Below, in pieces: positions 5,540-5,926 of a stretch of DNA of 5,926 nucleotides (position 1 is its first letter; each line of letters begins with the position of its first letter). The stretch is from Nitrospirota bacterium (GTDB taxonomy: Bacteria; Nitrospirota; Leptospirillia; Leptospirillales; Leptospirillaceae): positions 1-5,926 of the forward strand of contig JAJZGM010000085.1 in the NCBI GenBank assembly GCA_021828525.1. Direction: 5' to 3'. Position numbers and translations under genes: made by a program. A model generated the notes under the pieces. It saw only the letters and a program-made list of their open reading frames with translations, made no database searches and was not told where the DNA came from.

Positions 5540-5926
5540 GTGGCAGCACGCCTCTCCCCGAGCGCCTTTCTTCTGCTTCTCTTTTGCGTGGTCCTGACGG
5601 ACTCCCGGGCCTGGGCCCTTCCCGGACAGATCCGTATCCCCCCGGATGTTGTCCGGACGTTGGGGATCGAAAGCCGGGTTATCACCGCCGCCAAGGGGTT
5701 CCGTGTGATCCGGACCAACGGGGTGGTCGCCATGATCGATGACCGGATGCGGTATGTGAGCCCACGTTCGATCCATCGTCTCGCGATATTCGGCTATATT
5801 CGCCGCGTCTACGCCGATACGGGGGACCTGGTGGCCAAAGGGCAGGTTCTGGTCACGGTATTTTCGCCGGACTATATCGAGGCCCAGCAAGAATACCTCC
5901 AGGCGCTCCGCCTCGGGAAAATCACC
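5540..5926 (+). CDS. Efflux RND transporter periplasmic adaptor subunit (CusB-like), N-terminal part
   Basis: The first 129 residues of a membrane fusion protein that would link an inner-membrane RND pump to an outer-membrane channel; the gene runs off the window. GTG 5540 follows directly on the previous stop (TAA 5537-5539), with AGGGAG at 5526-5531 giving 8-nt spacing. A Sec signal peptide is visible: a basic start, a Leu/Phe/Val core at about 9-19 and a likely cleavage after AWA near residue 26. The mature part begins with RIPPDVVRTLGIESRVI, as in CusB-type adaptors. It then shows GYIRRVYADTGDLVAKGQVLVTVFSPDYIEAQQEYLQA, equivalent to the family segment GxIxxLxVxxGDxVxKGQxLxxxxSPELxxAQxEYL. 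This pattern is typical of heavy-metal (HME) RND systems. No Met-rich or CxxC-type metal-binding domain lies between the signal peptide and the core. Confidence 0.9.
   Translation, partial: MAARLSPSAFLLLLFCVVLTDSRAWALPGQIRIPPDVVRTLGIESRVITAAKGFRVIRTNGVVAMIDDRMRYVSPRSIHRLAIFGYIRRVYADTGDLVAKGQVLVTVFSPDYIEAQQEYLQALRLGKIT

Noticed and set aside
5036..5890. 284-residue - strand open frame
   Set aside because: Antisense across two convincing + strand genes; its Asp/His/Gly-rich composition is the mirror of their codons.

Overview
The window is about 5.9 kb of G+C-rich (roughly 60% by eye) bacterial DNA, with every recognised gene on the + strand. A periplasmic adaptor with a signal peptide and a sigma-54 type activator point to a Gram-negative organism. 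The mix of metal export, late cobalamin genes and a stand-alone accA would fit a metal-exposed lineage such as Leptospirillum/Nitrospirota, but that is a weak inference from style, not a sequence-based identification.

Layout. (1) 1-362: the 3' end of an NtrC-type sigma-54-dependent regulator, with the last part of the AAA+ module and a Fis-type helix-turn-helix. (2) 423-3474: a four-gene cluster of a TPMT-family SAM methyltransferase, cobU, cobT and cobS. Spacings are 4 nt, 43 nt and a 4-nt overlap, so it is probably one transcript. CobU activates adenosylcobinamide to its GDP form, CobT makes alpha-ribazole phosphate, and the membrane enzyme CobS joins the two, so the nucleotide-loop assembly branch of coenzyme B12 synthesis is nearly complete here. 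No cobC or B12 riboswitch is visible. (3) 3475-3661: a regulatory intergenic region with a good sigma-70 promoter, a Fur-box-like element over its -35, and a long hairpin at the predicted transcript start. (4) 3662-4510: accA, the carboxyltransferase alpha subunit of acetyl-CoA carboxylase, in a short form. (5) 4511-4651: a second intergenic region with a promoter and a perfect 11-bp inverted repeat. (6) 4652-5926: a multi-pass membrane protein resembling the NicO/RcnA/UreH-type metal permeases, with a His-rich loop, directly followed by the start of a CusB-type RND adaptor. This is probably the beginning of a heavy-metal efflux operon.

The most interesting parts are the two promoter/hairpin regions, which share a short sequence and an architecture, the pairing of a NicO-like permease with an HME-RND adaptor, the methyltransferase tied to the cobalamin cluster, and a run of nine C at the start of cobT. 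I saw no tRNA, rRNA, CRISPR array, insertion sequence or convincing intrinsic terminator. No gene-free stretch exceeds 300 bases.
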